A stretch of DNA of 64,000 nucleotides from Planctomycetota bacterium (GCA_016873225.1 VGXS01000002.1:186001-250000), one strand, 5' to 3'. Shown: positions 40,609 to 50,530, counted from the stretch's first letter. Notes: generated by a model not told the origin, from the letters alone. Numbers and translations: made by a program.

Positions 40609-42618
40609 ATGAAGCGAAACCTTGCCATCCTGCTCATGACATTGCTGACGACATCCGCCCTGATGGGCCAGCGCGATCTCATCATGTCGCGCTTCAAGCA
40701 ACTTGACACGAATGGAGACGGAAAGCTTTCCGTGGAGGAACTCAAGGCGGCGCCGCAGGTGATGAATCGCCTCAAGGGGGCCGATGGGAATTCTGATGGG
40801 TTCCTCACCCTTGATGAAATCCTGAAACATCTCGCATCCCAGGCGCTGATGCCGAAAATCGGAAATGAATCGCAACCCGCCGCTCCCATCCGCGAGGCAC
40901 CCAAGGTTCTGGCACCCAACAGCGCGGGCATCGGCAGGATGATGCCGGACATTAGGTTGAAATCACTCCAAGGCAAAGAACTCCACTTGCGAAACCTGCT
41001 TGGCAAGAACGGTCTTGTCATCGCGTTCACCAACACCACCTGCCCGATCTGCAAGAAGTATGGCCCGACCCTGACAAAGTTGGAGGAAACCCTGGCTGCG
41101 AAAGGACTGGCGGTGCTATTCGTCAACCCGACCGCCAACGAGAAGGCTGACGACATGACCGCATTCGTCGCGGCCCACAAGCTGAAAGGCCCGTACATTC
41201 ACGACCTTGACGGCAGCGTCGCCAAGTCGCTTGGCGCGGCCAGCACCGCCGAGGTGTTCCTGCTGGACAAACAACGCACGGTGGCCTATCGCGGGGCGAT
41301 CGACGACCAGTACGGCCTCGGCTACTCCCATGAGACCCCAAGGCGGGCTTACCTGCTCGACGCCGCCACGGCTTTGTTGACGGATCGGACAGCGGATCCC
41401 GCGGCAACCACCGCCCCAGGGTGCGAACTCGACCCGTCGACCGCGAAGGCGGCCCCCGCCAGCGTGACCTACCACAACCGCATCTCGCGAATCGTGCAGG
41501 CCAACTGCATCGAATGCCACCGCGGCGGCGGTGTTGGTCCGTTCAGCCTCGAAAGCTACGAGGATGTGGTCGCGCACGCGGGGATGATTCGCAAGGTGGT
41601 TGAAAAGGGCACCATGCCACCATGGTTCGCCGCCACGGCCGGTGAGGGCAAGCCAAGCCACTGGGCCAACGACCGCAGTTTACCCGCCGCCGACAAGGCG
41701 GACCTGTTCGCCTGGCTCAAGGGCGACCGGCCCAAGGGTGATCCAGCCGACGCCCCCCTGCCCCGTACCTACTCCGACGGCTGGCTCATTGGGAAACCCG
41801 ATGCCGTGTTCGAGTTCCCCAAGGCTGTCGCGGTCAAGGCGAATGGCACCATGCCCTACCAGACTGTCGTGGTTGAAACGGGGATTGAGGAAGACAAATG
41901 GGTCAAGGCGGTGGAGGTGCGACCGTCGGCCCGCGCCGTGGTTCATCATGTGCTTGTCTTCGTGGTGCCGCCGGGAATGAATGAGGCGGATGATTCGCGT
42001 GATTCGGCCGCCGAGGAACGCAAGGGGTTCTTCGCCGTGTATGTGCCGGGCCAAAGTGTGCTGAGCTACCCCGAAGGCTATGCCAAGAGGTTGCCAAAGG
42101 GATCGAGACTGAGATTCCAGATGCACTACACACCAAGCGGCATCGCAACCGAGGACAAGACACGAATCGGCCTGGTTTTTTCGAAAACCGCGCCGGACCA
42201 TGAAGTGAGAGTCGTGGGCATCGTGAATCCGCGCCTCAGCGTCCCGCCCGGCGCCGACAATCATGCCGTCGAAGCCGTCCTGCGCGTCCCCGCCAACGCC
42301 ACCATGCTCGGGTTTCTTCCGCACATGCACCTGCGGGGCAAGGCTTTCCGCTACGAGATCACTCCTCCCGGCGGCAAAACCGAAACGGCGCTCGACATCC
42401 CGCGCTACGACTTCAATTGGCAGCTTTATTATCGCCTTGCCGAGCCCCAATTGCTGACTTCCGGAACGGTGATCAAGGCCACCGGCTGGTATGACAACAG
42501 CCCGGGGAACCCGGCCAACCCCGACCCGAAAAAAACCGTCCGTTGGGGCCCGCAGACGACCGATGAGATGATGCTCGGTTACATCGAATATGTGACGCCC
42601 GTCCCCGCCAAGCGCTAA
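40609..42618 (+). CDS. EF-hand / redoxin / cytochrome c / copper monooxygenase-like fusion
   Basis: 669-residue exported multidomain protein. After the signal peptide come two EF-hands (DTNGDGKLSVEE 33-44 and DGNSDGFLTLDE 59-70), a thioredoxin-fold redoxin domain with CPIC (145-148), a cytochrome-like motif CIECH (Cys300, Cys303, His304), and a C-terminal domain like copper type II ascorbate-dependent monooxygenases with His446-His447 (HHVLVF) and HMHLRGK (His572, His574). It may couple a redox chain to copper-dependent oxidation in the periplasm (inference). An ATG nine bases upstream (40600) is an equally possible start. Confidence 0.9.
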   Translation: MKRNLAILLMTLLTTSALMGQRDLIMSRFKQLDTNGDGKLSVEELKAAPQVMNRLKGADGNSDGFLTLDEILKHLASQALMPKIGNESQPAAPIREAPKVLAPNSAGIGRMMPDIRLKSLQGKELHLRNLLGKNGLVIAFTNTTCPICKKYGPTLTKLEETLAAKGLAVLFVNPTANEKADDMTAFVAAHKLKGPYIHDLDGSVAKSLGAASTAEVFLLDKQRTVAYRGAIDDQYGLGYSHETPRRAYLLDAATALLTDRTADPAATTAPGCELDPSTAKAAPASVTYHNRISRIVQANCIECHRGGGVGPFSLESYEDVVAHAGMIRKVVEKGTMPPWFAATAGEGKPSHWANDRSLPAADKADLFAWLKGDRPKGDPADAPLPRTYSDGWLIGKPDAVFEFPKAVAVKANGTMPYQTVVVETGIEEDKWVKAVEVRPSARAVVHHVLVFVVPPGMNEADDSRDSAAEERKGFFAVYVPGQSVLSYPEGYAKRLPKGSRLRFQMHYTPSGIATEDKTRIGLVFSKTAPDHEVRVVGIVNPRLSVPPGADNHAVEAVLRVPANATMLGFLPHMHLRGKAFRYEITPPGGKTETALDIPRYDFNWQLYYRLAEPQLLTSGTVIKATGWYDNSPGNPANPDPKKTVRWGPQTTDEMMLGYIEYVTPVPAKR

Positions 42619-42799
42619 GCTTTCCCGTGGCAGGAAAAATCATCCACGCCGCCGGTTTGTCGCACATCAAGGCCAGCAACTGACTGCCCAGCCGGCCGTT
42701 GCCGGCCATCTCACCGGCAACTGGTCCTTCATCAAACAGGCCACGGGACTTACAATCAGTCATCGGGATTTTGCAGTCAACAGCACAAAGGATAGGCAA

Positions 42800-43156
42800 A
42801 TGCGCTCATTCATATTGGCAATCGCTCTCACGGTTGGAGTGATGGGCAGGCATGGCAGCGCTGATGAACCCGCCGAAAAACGCACCTACTGGGTGTATGA
42901 AGGCAGATGGTTCTCCAAGTCGAACGACGGCACATGGCACGAATTGAACGAGCCAACCTTTCGCAAGCTCGGCAAGCCATACCTATTCAAGGAAGTCCGC
43001 AGGACCCCCGACTTCGTTGAACTTCGAGACGATGGCCGCAAGGTGGAAGTCAGGCTGATGAGCGATGGCTCGCTGGTGCGCCTGATCGACAAACCCGGAG
43101 CGGAGTGGGAGGCCCTTTACAAGGGAAGGTGGAAATCCCCGTCACCGCTTGAATGA
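42800..43156 (+). CDS. Small secreted hypothetical protein
   Basis: 118-residue protein with a signal peptide (about 1-21) and a mature part of 95 residues rich in Trp, Tyr and Lys (TYWVYEGRWFSKSNDGTWHE, then ALYKGRWKSP). The two G-R-W motifs may mark a small repeated beta unit. No family recognised. It stands alone, 181 bp after the copper-monooxygenase-like gene; no clear Shine-Dalgarno is seen. Confidence 0.6.
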   Translation: MRSFILAIALTVGVMGRHGSADEPAEKRTYWVYEGRWFSKSNDGTWHELNEPTFRKLGKPYLFKEVRRTPDFVELRDDGRKVEVRLMSDGSLVRLIDKPGAEWEALYKGRWKSPSPLE

Positions 43157-43367
43157 ATTTTCCAGCCGGCCTGTGCCTGGCATGGAACAGCGCCCGGTGC
43201 CTGACGCCTCGAGACAAACCGGCATTGGCCGATTGTGAGCGGCCCATGTTTTTGTTGGTGGGATGGGGCGGGCGCCCTACTCTTCTTGTCAGGGGTTGCC
43301 CGCCCGGATGGCCGGATTATTGAACACTCCCCAGCGACATTCTCAAACCGTTTCATGGTGATGACAG

Positions 43368-44285
43368 ATGGCCTTCCCTCCCCGCTGCCGCGTCGAGCCA
43401 CGCCCGCATCACTCCTTTGCCTTCATGATTGATGGAAACGAGGTCTCCTGCTGGCAGGCCGGGCAAGACCATCCCCGACCTTTCCTGTTTCCAATCAGAG
43501 GCCCCTCCGGCAGGTCGCTGACCCGGATCGGCCATCCGGGCGCCCCGAATCACGATCACCACTTGTCAGTCTGGTTCGCCCACGCCGCCGTGGCTGGAAT
43601 TGATTTCTGGTCGAACAAGCCGGGCCCGCGCATCCGGCAAAAGGAATGGCTGGCCCAGGAGGACGGCGACAACCGGGCCGTTCTGGCCGTGCGCTTGGGA
43701 TGGAACGATGGCCATGACGCCGGAGACCTGCTCGAGCAGGATGTGGTTTTCTCCGCCTCGCCGCTTGGCAAGCCGGGCGAATGGTCGATGGAAATCCAAG
43801 CCACCCTCCGGCCGGCATCGCCAACCTTGCTGTTCCAAAAATCGAACTTCGGACTGCTCGCGGTCCGCGTGGCGCGGGAAGTCTCGGAACATTTCGGAAG
43901 GGGCAGAATCACCGGATCCAGTGGCAAGACGGGCGAACCGGCACTGTTCAACCAACCCAACGCGTGGATGGATTATTCGTGCGTGGAAGCGGGCCACGAG
44001 GAAGGAATCACGCTGATCGACCACCCCGAAAACCCGGGACACCCCGCCCGCTGGCATGTCCGGGCCGACGGTTGGATGGGCCCCTCCCTCACCCGGACCG
44101 ATGAGATCACCCTGAAGCGGGAAAAGCCCCTTGTGCTGCGTTACCTGCTGGTGGCGCACTCCGGACCGGCCGATCCAGCCGGGATCAAGGTCCAGTCCGA
44201 TTCGTTCGCCCTATCAAGTCGATGGATGGTCACGAGGTCAACCAGGCCGCATCGATTCAACGAGGTCCGTCGTTCGGGCGAATGA
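43368..44285 (+). CDS. PmoA-like protein (DUF6807)
   Basis: 305-residue protein of the family annotated as methane-oxygenase PmoA-like/DUF6807, unrelated in role to particulate methane monooxygenase as far as known. Signature segments include RPFLFPIRGPSGRSLTR, the His-rich HPGAPNHDHHLSVWFAH and WMDYSCVEAG. There is no signal peptide. Relatives occur widely in planctomycetes and Bacteroidetes next to sugar catabolic genes, so a carbohydrate role is possible. Usual length for the family. Confidence 0.85.
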   Translation: MAFPPRCRVEPRPHHSFAFMIDGNEVSCWQAGQDHPRPFLFPIRGPSGRSLTRIGHPGAPNHDHHLSVWFAHAAVAGIDFWSNKPGPRIRQKEWLAQEDGDNRAVLAVRLGWNDGHDAGDLLEQDVVFSASPLGKPGEWSMEIQATLRPASPTLLFQKSNFGLLAVRVAREVSEHFGRGRITGSSGKTGEPALFNQPNAWMDYSCVEAGHEEGITLIDHPENPGHPARWHVRADGWMGPSLTRTDEITLKREKPLVLRYLLVAHSGPADPAGIKVQSDSFALSSRWMVTRSTRPHRFNEVRRSGE

Positions 44286-44412
44286 ATGCCGGTCATGCCG
44301 ACTATGACGGCTGCAAGCCTGACCCGGTAAAATGTGCCGCGTGGGAAAGGCAAACCGGTATCGCAGAAGGGCCAACCCTCCGGTTCAACTAAGGAAAACG
44401 GGGGGATCAATC

Positions 44413-45216
44413 GTGCGCAGGGACCTTGTTGGCTGGCGAGTCATCATCACGGGGGCGAGCCGCGGCATCGGTCGCGAACTGGCCATTCAGGCCGCGGCAT
44501 CAGGCGCCAGGGTGCTGGCCACGGGCCGCGACGAATCGGCGCTCGCCAGCCTTTCGGCGGATGCCGCCGCGGCGGGGGACGAATGCCTTTACCTGTCCGG
44601 CGACATCACCAGCCCCGAGTTCCGCGAGCGACTCGTCGGGCACGCCGAACACGCCATGGGAGGCCTCGACGGCCTAGTGAACAACGCCGGCATCGGCACC
44701 TGGAACCATGTCGGCGCGGGTGACGAGGCCACCTTCCGGTCGATCATGGAAACCAACTTCTTCGCTCCGGTGGAACTGGTTCGATCGGCGCTGCCGCTTC
44801 TGAGGCTTGGCAACCGGCCGGCGATCCTGAATGTCGCGAGCCGGTGCGGTCGATGCGCCTTGCCGTCATGGACCGAATATTCCGCGAGCAAGGCGGCGCT
44901 TGTCGGCATCTCCGAATCGATGCGGGCCGAGTTCGCGCGTTTCGACATAGATGTCCTTCTCGCCCTGCCCGGGAAGACCTCAACCGAATTCTTCGCGAAT
45001 TGCGCCAGGCTGGAAGGCAAGGCCGACCTGAGGTTTGATGAGGGCATGCCGGCGGCCCGCGTGGCCCGGGCCCTGGTCGGCATGCTGCGCTCGGGCAAGC
45101 GAGAGTCCTGGATCGGCGGCGATTCCTACTGGATGCTGCTCACGCGCCGGTTCTTCCCCGGAATCGTGCGCCGCCTGCTGGCCCGCAAGGTTCGCCAGCT
45201 TTACGCGAACACCTGA
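44413..45216 (+). CDS. Short-chain dehydrogenase/reductase next to asparagine synthetase
   Basis: 267-residue SDR: TGASRGIG (13-20), NNAG, and Tyr156/Lys160 (YSASKAAL). The C-terminus has a basic, hydrophobic stretch (WMLLTRRFFPGIVRRLLARKVRQLY) seen in membrane-associated acyl or lipid-active SDRs. GTG at 44413 follows GGGGGG and gives the standard N-terminus; the frame remains open 81 bp upstream. It lies 23 bp before asnB and is probably in one operon with it. Confidence 0.88.
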   Translation: MRRDLVGWRVIITGASRGIGRELAIQAAASGARVLATGRDESALASLSADAAAAGDECLYLSGDITSPEFRERLVGHAEHAMGGLDGLVNNAGIGTWNHVGAGDEATFRSIMETNFFAPVELVRSALPLLRLGNRPAILNVASRCGRCALPSWTEYSASKAALVGISESMRAEFARFDIDVLLALPGKTSTEFFANCARLEGKADLRFDEGMPAARVARALVGMLRSGKRESWIGGDSYWMLLTRRFFPGIVRRLLARKVRQLYANT

Positions 45217-45239
45217 AAAGGCCGACTCGGAGCGACGGA

Positions 45240-47219
45240 ATGTGTGGAATCGCTGGAATGGTGGATTTGTCGGGGCGCCGCAGGCCGGTGAACCCGGGAC
45301 GGCTCCGCGCCATGGCCGGGGCGATCATTCATCGCGGTCCCGACGAGGAAGGATTCCTCTTTGAGCCGGGGATCGGTTTCGCCAACAGGCGGCTGAGCAT
45401 CGTAGGCCTCGCCGACGGCCAGCAACCGGTCCGCAGCGAGGATGGCCAGGTCCAGGCCGTGTTCAACGGCGAGTTCTACGACTATCCCGAGTTGAAACAA
45501 GAACTCCAGGCGCGGGGACACATCTTCAAGTCGCACTGCGACACGGAACTGATTCCCCACCTGTGGGAAGACCATGCCGACCGCCTCGTCGACCGCCTCC
45601 GCGGCCAGTTCGCGTTCGCCGTGCACGATTCCCGCGCCAACAGGGTGGTGATCGCGCGGGACAGGTTCGGCATATGCCCGCTCTACTGGACCCTGGCCGA
45701 GGAGGATGCCGGCAAGTGGCTGGTCTTCGGCTCAGAGATCAAGGCGATCCTGGCCTCCGGACTCGTCAAGGCGCGCCCCGATCGCGAGGGAATCAGCTCA
45801 TTCTTCTCATTTTTCGGCGTCCCCGGCCCGCGCACCTGCTTCGAGGGAATCCACGCGCTGAGGCCCGGGCAACTGCTCGACATCTTCCTCACGCCCGGCC
45901 GCGACGCCGTCTGGCAAAGGCGGTCTTACTTCGACATGGATTTCCCCGACAGGGGCGACGAGGTGCGCGCCCCGCTGGGGGAATTGGTCGACCGCTTCGA
46001 GAAGGTCCTCTACGGGGCCGTTGAGCGCCGGCTGCGCGCCGATGTGCCCGTCGTCAGCTACCTTTCAGGAGGCGTTGACTCCGGAATCGTCGTCGCCATG
46101 GCGAGCAAGGCGCTTGGCCGGCCCATACCATCCTTCACCATCCGCATCACCGATCCGCACCTCGACGAAACCGACAGGGCCATGGAGACGGCCAACAAGA
46201 TCGGGTGCAAGCCATTCGTGGTCGACTTCGGGCCGGGCGAGGCGCTCAACACCTACCCCGAACTGATCGAGGCGGCCGAATCCCCGGTCATCGACACCTC
46301 GTGCGCGGCCTTGCTCATGCTTTCCCGCGCGGTTCACCAGCAGGGTTACAAGGTGGCCCTCACCGGCGAGGGTTCCGACGAGTGGATGGCGGGATATCCC
46401 TGGCACAAGACTTTCCGCGTGACCTCGTTCATCGACAGGCTCACGGGCCTGCCCTTCAGCACGGCCATTCGCGACCTGTTTGTGGCGATGGCGCCGGGAA
46501 GGAAGTTCCCCGCCAGCATGGCCAGGCGTGTCCGCGAGTCGGTGGGTGGCTACAACGGCTGGCTCGACATCTACGGCATCGTCGGAATGTCGAAGCTGAG
46601 GCTGTTCTCCGACCCGATGCTGGAGACGGCGTTCGCCCACAATCCTTTCTCCGACCTTGAACTGCCGCTGGAACGGTTCCGTAAGATCCACCCGATGAAC
46701 AGGGAACTGTACATGTCGGGGCGCTGCCACCTGCCCGGACTCCTGCTCAACGCCAAGGGCGACCGCATCGCGATGCACAATTCCGTCGAGGCCCGCTATC
46801 CGTTCCTCGACGAGCAGGTGTTCCGTTTCCTCGCCGACATCCACCCCGACTACAAGTTCAAGGGCCTCAGGGAAAAGCACATCCTCAGGGAAATGTCGGA
46901 ACGCTGGCTGCCCCGTAATATCGCCCGCCGCCGCAAGGCGATGTTCCGGGCGCCGTTCGACTCATTTCACATTGAGGGGGCGCCGGCCTATGTGACTCAG
47001 CTGTTATCCGAGGAGTCACTGCGACGCACCGGGTACTTCTCCGGCAAGGGCTTGGCGGAAGCCAGGGCCGCCTACCCCAGATTCGCCAGAAACGATCCAA
47101 GGCGAACCTCGATTGAAATGGGCTTGGCGGGATTGGTGGCCACTCAGCTTTGGCACCATGTTTATATCGAGCCGGTCTTATGCGATCTGCCCGGATGGAC
47201 ACCCCCGCCAATCAACTAG
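45240..47219 (+). CDS. asnB: Asparagine synthase (glutamine-hydrolysing)
   Basis: 659-residue AsnB-type enzyme. Met1 is followed by Cys2, the glutaminase nucleophile after Met removal (MCGIAGMVDLSG); RLSIVG, FNGEFYDY and the glutamine-binding region follow. The C-terminal synthetase domain has the PP-loop YLSGGVDSGIVVAMA and GEGSDEWMAGYPW. It transfers amide nitrogen to aspartate or another acid. Setting beside an SDR and an ABC exporter also fits the AsnB-like amidotransferases of cell-envelope or secondary-metabolite clusters, so free asparagine synthesis is not certain. GGAGCGACGGA precedes the ATG. Confidence 0.92.
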   Translation: MCGIAGMVDLSGRRRPVNPGRLRAMAGAIIHRGPDEEGFLFEPGIGFANRRLSIVGLADGQQPVRSEDGQVQAVFNGEFYDYPELKQELQARGHIFKSHCDTELIPHLWEDHADRLVDRLRGQFAFAVHDSRANRVVIARDRFGICPLYWTLAEEDAGKWLVFGSEIKAILASGLVKARPDREGISSFFSFFGVPGPRTCFEGIHALRPGQLLDIFLTPGRDAVWQRRSYFDMDFPDRGDEVRAPLGELVDRFEKVLYGAVERRLRADVPVVSYLSGGVDSGIVVAMASKALGRPIPSFTIRITDPHLDETDRAMETANKIGCKPFVVDFGPGEALNTYPELIEAAESPVIDTSCAALLMLSRAVHQQGYKVALTGEGSDEWMAGYPWHKTFRVTSFIDRLTGLPFSTAIRDLFVAMAPGRKFPASMARRVRESVGGYNGWLDIYGIVGMSKLRLFSDPMLETAFAHNPFSDLELPLERFRKIHPMNRELYMSGRCHLPGLLLNAKGDRIAMHNSVEARYPFLDEQVFRFLADIHPDYKFKGLREKHILREMSERWLPRNIARRRKAMFRAPFDSFHIEGAPAYVTQLLSEESLRRTGYFSGKGLAEARAAYPRFARNDPRRTSIEMGLAGLVATQLWHHVYIEPVLCDLPGWTPPPIN

Positions 47220-47310
47220 GCCCAAACCTCCAGCCTTATCTATTCAACGCAAGCTACTGATTGCGGATCGACTGCTGGTGCCTGCTTGTTTGATCCGATA
47301 AACTTGAATC

Positions 47311-48435
47311 ATGGGTTATTCACTGACCACGCTCTGGTACGAGCGCCAGCGTTACTTTCCGGCCATCTTGGCCGTGGGGTTCAGTTCGCTGCTGGGCTGC
47401 CTGCAGTTTGGCCTGCTTTTGGGTCTTTTCTCCATCGTCAGCATCCCGATTGACAATAGCCGCGCCGACATCTGGCTCGGGGCGCCGCAGGCGCTCAGCG
47501 TCGACCTCGGCCGGCCCATCAGGGAAAGCCAAGCCGTCGATCGACTAGCCTCCAATCCCGAGGTCGATCGTTGCGAAACCTACCTGCAAGGCTTCGCCTA
47601 CTGGGCCAAACCCAATGGAGGCATGGAGTTGTGCATGGTCATCGGCTGCCGCCTCGACGACCAGTCGTTGGGCCGAATCAAGCAGCTAACCCCCGAACTG
47701 CACCATCAGTTGACCGAACCCGGCTCGATCGTCGTCGACGAATCCGACCTCAACCGGCTCGGCCTCAAGCAGGTTGGCGACACCGCTGAGATTGTTGGAA
47801 ACCGCGTGCGGGTGGTAGGACTGACCAAGGGAGTGAAAAGCTTGGCGGGTCCTTATGTCATGTGTTCGGTCACCACGGCACGCTCCCTTCTCAGGCTGAT
47901 GCCGGAACAGATCACCTATGTGCTGGGCAAATGCCATGATTCGGCCGATGCCGCCAAGGTGGTGGCGCGGTTGCGCCAGGCGCATGGCACCGATATCTCG
48001 GTGTTCGCCGCCGATGAATTCTCCTTCAGGTCGCGTTGGCACTGGCTCACCAAGACCAAGGCGGGCTTCGCGCTGGGTTATGCCGCTGTTTTGGGCCTCA
48101 TGGTCGGGGCCGTCGTGACAAGCCAAACCCTTTATGCCGCCACGGCGGCCTCCATGCGCGAGTTCGCCGTCCTGCGCGCCATGGGCATACCGCGATGGCG
48201 GATGTCCGTGCTGGTGATGTCGCAGGCCACCTGGGTGGGTGTCGTGGGGGTGCTTCTCTCGTTTCCGGGGATCTTTGGCCTCGCGCGGGTTGCCGACATT
48301 TACGGCGTGCAGGTTTTGCTCGACTGGAGAATGTTGGCAAGCGTTTCCGGTATTACGCTTGTCATGGCCGTATTCTCCGGACTTTACGCCCTTCGATCAT
48401 TGAAACATGTCGAACCGGCGCTGCTTCTGCGTTAG
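47311..48435 (+). CDS. DevC-like ABC transporter permease
   Basis: 374-residue FtsX/MacB-type permease: one N-terminal membrane helix (about 17-42), a large periplasmic domain (about 45-250) and three C-terminal helices (about 255-280, 305-330 and 345-368) ending in KHVEPALLLR. The N-terminal LWYERQRYFPAILAVGFSSLL is close to DevC proteins, which export heterocyst glycolipids in cyanobacteria. Forms a tripartite-type exporter with the ATPase and adaptor encoded immediately downstream. Confidence 0.9.
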   Translation: MGYSLTTLWYERQRYFPAILAVGFSSLLGCLQFGLLLGLFSIVSIPIDNSRADIWLGAPQALSVDLGRPIRESQAVDRLASNPEVDRCETYLQGFAYWAKPNGGMELCMVIGCRLDDQSLGRIKQLTPELHHQLTEPGSIVVDESDLNRLGLKQVGDTAEIVGNRVRVVGLTKGVKSLAGPYVMCSVTTARSLLRLMPEQITYVLGKCHDSADAAKVVARLRQAHGTDISVFAADEFSFRSRWHWLTKTKAGFALGYAAVLGLMVGAVVTSQTLYAATAASMREFAVLRAMGIPRWRMSVLVMSQATWVGVVGVLLSFPGIFGLARVADIYGVQVLLDWRMLASVSGITLVMAVFSGLYALRSLKHVEPALLLR

Positions 48436-48469
48436 TCTCTACGGACTTCCTGCCGACGATAGGCTGAAC

Positions 48470-49288
48470 ATGAAGGGAGACGGGCCTTTGCGACTTGGGG
48501 AGACGATCCTTCAGGCTGAGAACCTCACCCGTGGATTCGGGGTGGGCTCCCAGTTCACCCTCGCGGTGGATCATGTCTCCGTTGAGGTGCTTTCAGGCCA
48601 GTTCGTCCTGATCATGGGCCCTTCGGGCAGCGGCAAGTCGACCATGCTTGCCATTCTTTCGGGCCTCCTTCGCCCCGATGGCGGCACGGTTCATTGCCTG
48701 GGTGAAAACATCTGGGCCATGAGCGATGTCGAACGAGAACAGTTCAGGCTCGAGCATTGCGGATTCATTTTTCAGGGTTACAACCTGTTCGCCGCGCTGA
48801 CGGCTCGCCAGCAACTTGAGCTTGTGGCCACATGGGGCAATCATCTGGGCGCGAATGAAGCCAAGTGCCGCGCCGACAATCTCCTGGAGCGCCTTGGACT
48901 TGGCGGCAAGGAGCATCTGCGTCCTTCGGAGCTTTCGGGCGGCGAAAAACAACGCGTGGCCATCGGCCGGGCCTTGATCAAGAATCCCAATATCCTGTTC
49001 GCGGATGAACCCACCAGCGCGCTGGATTGGGCTCATGGCGAGGAAGTGGTCAAGCTGCTGAGGAACCTCACCCGCGAGGAGGGCGCCACGGTGGTTTGCG
49101 TGACGCACGACCCCAGGCTGGTTCCGTTCGCCGACCGGGTGTTCCATATGGAGGATGGCCGGCTTGTGAGGCAAAGCTACGGCTTCATGAGCCATCCGGA
49201 AGAAGCCATCGTAACCCTGCCGGAACCCGGAGAAGTTTTGCCGGGTCCGGATGATGTCGTCTCGTTCAGGCCAAGGATTGCCCCATGA
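48470..49288 (+). CDS. DevA-like ABC transporter ATP-binding protein
   Basis: 272-residue LolD/MacB/DevA-type ATPase. Walker A GPSGSGKST (50-58), Q-loop FIFQGYNLF, signature LSGGEKQR (155-162), Walker B ILFADEP (175-181) and the H-loop VCVTHD are all intact. A C-terminal extension of about 45 residues follows the fold. ATG 48470 is chosen; an ATG at 48407 would overlap the permease gene by 29 bp. Energises the DevC permease. The stop overlaps the next start as ATGA. Confidence 0.93.
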   Translation: MKGDGPLRLGETILQAENLTRGFGVGSQFTLAVDHVSVEVLSGQFVLIMGPSGSGKSTMLAILSGLLRPDGGTVHCLGENIWAMSDVEREQFRLEHCGFIFQGYNLFAALTARQQLELVATWGNHLGANEAKCRADNLLERLGLGGKEHLRPSELSGGEKQRVAIGRALIKNPNILFADEPTSALDWAHGEEVVKLLRNLTREEGATVVCVTHDPRLVPFADRVFHMEDGRLVRQSYGFMSHPEEAIVTLPEPGEVLPGPDDVVSFRPRIAP

Positions 49289-50481
49289 GCCAGTCAACCA
49301 AGCCGCGAATCGTGCCCATGCCGGGGCCAGCCGACGAGACATCGCCACCAGAACCCCGCCGCCCCAAGGCTTCGAGCCGGGGCAATCCCGTTCCCGTGTT
49401 GGTCGGGTTGGGAATCTTGGTGGCTGGGGTCGCGGCGCTGGTGGCGACCCAACCCGAACTACTGGAATCGATGCCGATGTTCCGCAAGGGTGCGGGTCCT
49501 GGCTCAGAATTGCCCGGCGGCCCCGTATCCGCCGCCGCGCTGGACAGCGAGGAAAGAGTCGTTTGCGTCGCTTTCGTTGACGCTGAAAACGGTGTCGTGC
49601 CCCTTTATCCGCTGCAACCCGGTCGTGTTCTCAAGGTCGTCGCCAAGGAAGGCGAAACCGTGAAGTCCGGCGCCACGCTCATGGAAATGGAAAACACCCT
49701 GGCCCGAGCCCAGTTGGCCGAAGCGGAGGCGGATGTCGCCGCCGGTGGCGAGCAGGTGAAGCTGGCCCTGCTTCTGGTTGAGCAGCAGAAACAATCGGTT
49801 TCCGCCCAGAAGGCCGGAATCGAGGCCAAGGAGTTCGAACTGGGTTCAGCCAAGGCGAAACTCAAGCAATTGGAAAGCCTCGTGAAAAACAAGCTGGCCA
49901 AGCCCGAGGAACTGGAAAGCGCCTCCGAATTGATGCGCGCCGGCGAGAAGGCCGTTGAGGTGGAGCAGGCCAAGCTGCGAGCGGCGCAAACCCTCAAACC
50001 CGAGATCGCCGTTGAACAGGCCCGCAACGACCTCAAGGCCCGGGAGGCCCGCTTGGAAAAGGCTCGCTTCGCCTTGGAGGAGACCAAGATCAAGGCTCCC
50101 GCCGATGGCTCGGTTCTGAGATGGTACATCCATGAGGGCGAAACCTTGGGGCCGGCCCCCCGCACCCCCGCGATGATGTTCTGCCGGTCAGGGAAAAAGG
50201 TGGTTCGCGCCGAGGTGGAGCAGGAATTCGCCCGTCGGGTTCACGCTGGGCAGAAAGCCGAGATCCGCGACGACACCACCGTGAGCGGACCGGTTTACAA
50301 TGGCAAGGTCACCAAGGTTTCGGACTGGTATTCACATCGCCGTTCGATCATCCTTGAACCGCTCCAGTACAATGATGTGCGCACGCTGGAGTGCCTGATC
50401 GAAATCGAGGAGTCGGAAGGCAAGCCTCCCCTCCGGATCGGGCAACGGGTGCGCGTGAAACTCATGGGCAAGGGCACCTGA
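49285..50481 (+). CDS. DevB/HlyD-family membrane fusion protein
   Basis: 398-residue periplasmic adaptor. A basic N-terminal tail precedes one membrane anchor (about 36-56). The lipoyl-like half domains flank a long alpha-helical coiled coil (about 145-270, rich in Glu/Lys/Ala), followed by a beta-barrel segment. It would link the DevC/DevA inner-membrane pump to an outer-membrane channel; no TolC-like gene is in the window. The 4-bp ATGA overlap with the ATPase gene shows coupling. Confidence 0.91.
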   Translation: MSQSTKPRIVPMPGPADETSPPEPRRPKASSRGNPVPVLVGLGILVAGVAALVATQPELLESMPMFRKGAGPGSELPGGPVSAAALDSEERVVCVAFVDAENGVVPLYPLQPGRVLKVVAKEGETVKSGATLMEMENTLARAQLAEAEADVAAGGEQVKLALLLVEQQKQSVSAQKAGIEAKEFELGSAKAKLKQLESLVKNKLAKPEELESASELMRAGEKAVEVEQAKLRAAQTLKPEIAVEQARNDLKAREARLEKARFALEETKIKAPADGSVLRWYIHEGETLGPAPRTPAMMFCRSGKKVVRAEVEQEFARRVHAGQKAEIRDDTTVSGPVYNGKVTKVSDWYSHRRSIILEPLQYNDVRTLECLIEIEESEGKPPLRIGQRVRVKLMGKGT

Positions 50482-50530
50482 CCGCCGGGGCCCGCTCCCA
50501 CTTCTCGGGAAGGATTCCTGGAGGCAAACC

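Noticed and set aside
42698-42721. Perfect 8-bp hairpin GTTGCCGG/CCGGCAAC after the copper-monooxygenase-like gene
   Set aside because: No T tract on the plus strand, so a terminator call is not justified; kept only as a possible palindrome.
43266-43305. GGGCGGGC/GCCCGCCC inverted repeat before the PmoA-like gene
   Set aside because: Stem is separated by a 24-nt loop and has no T tract; may be chance in GC-rich DNA.
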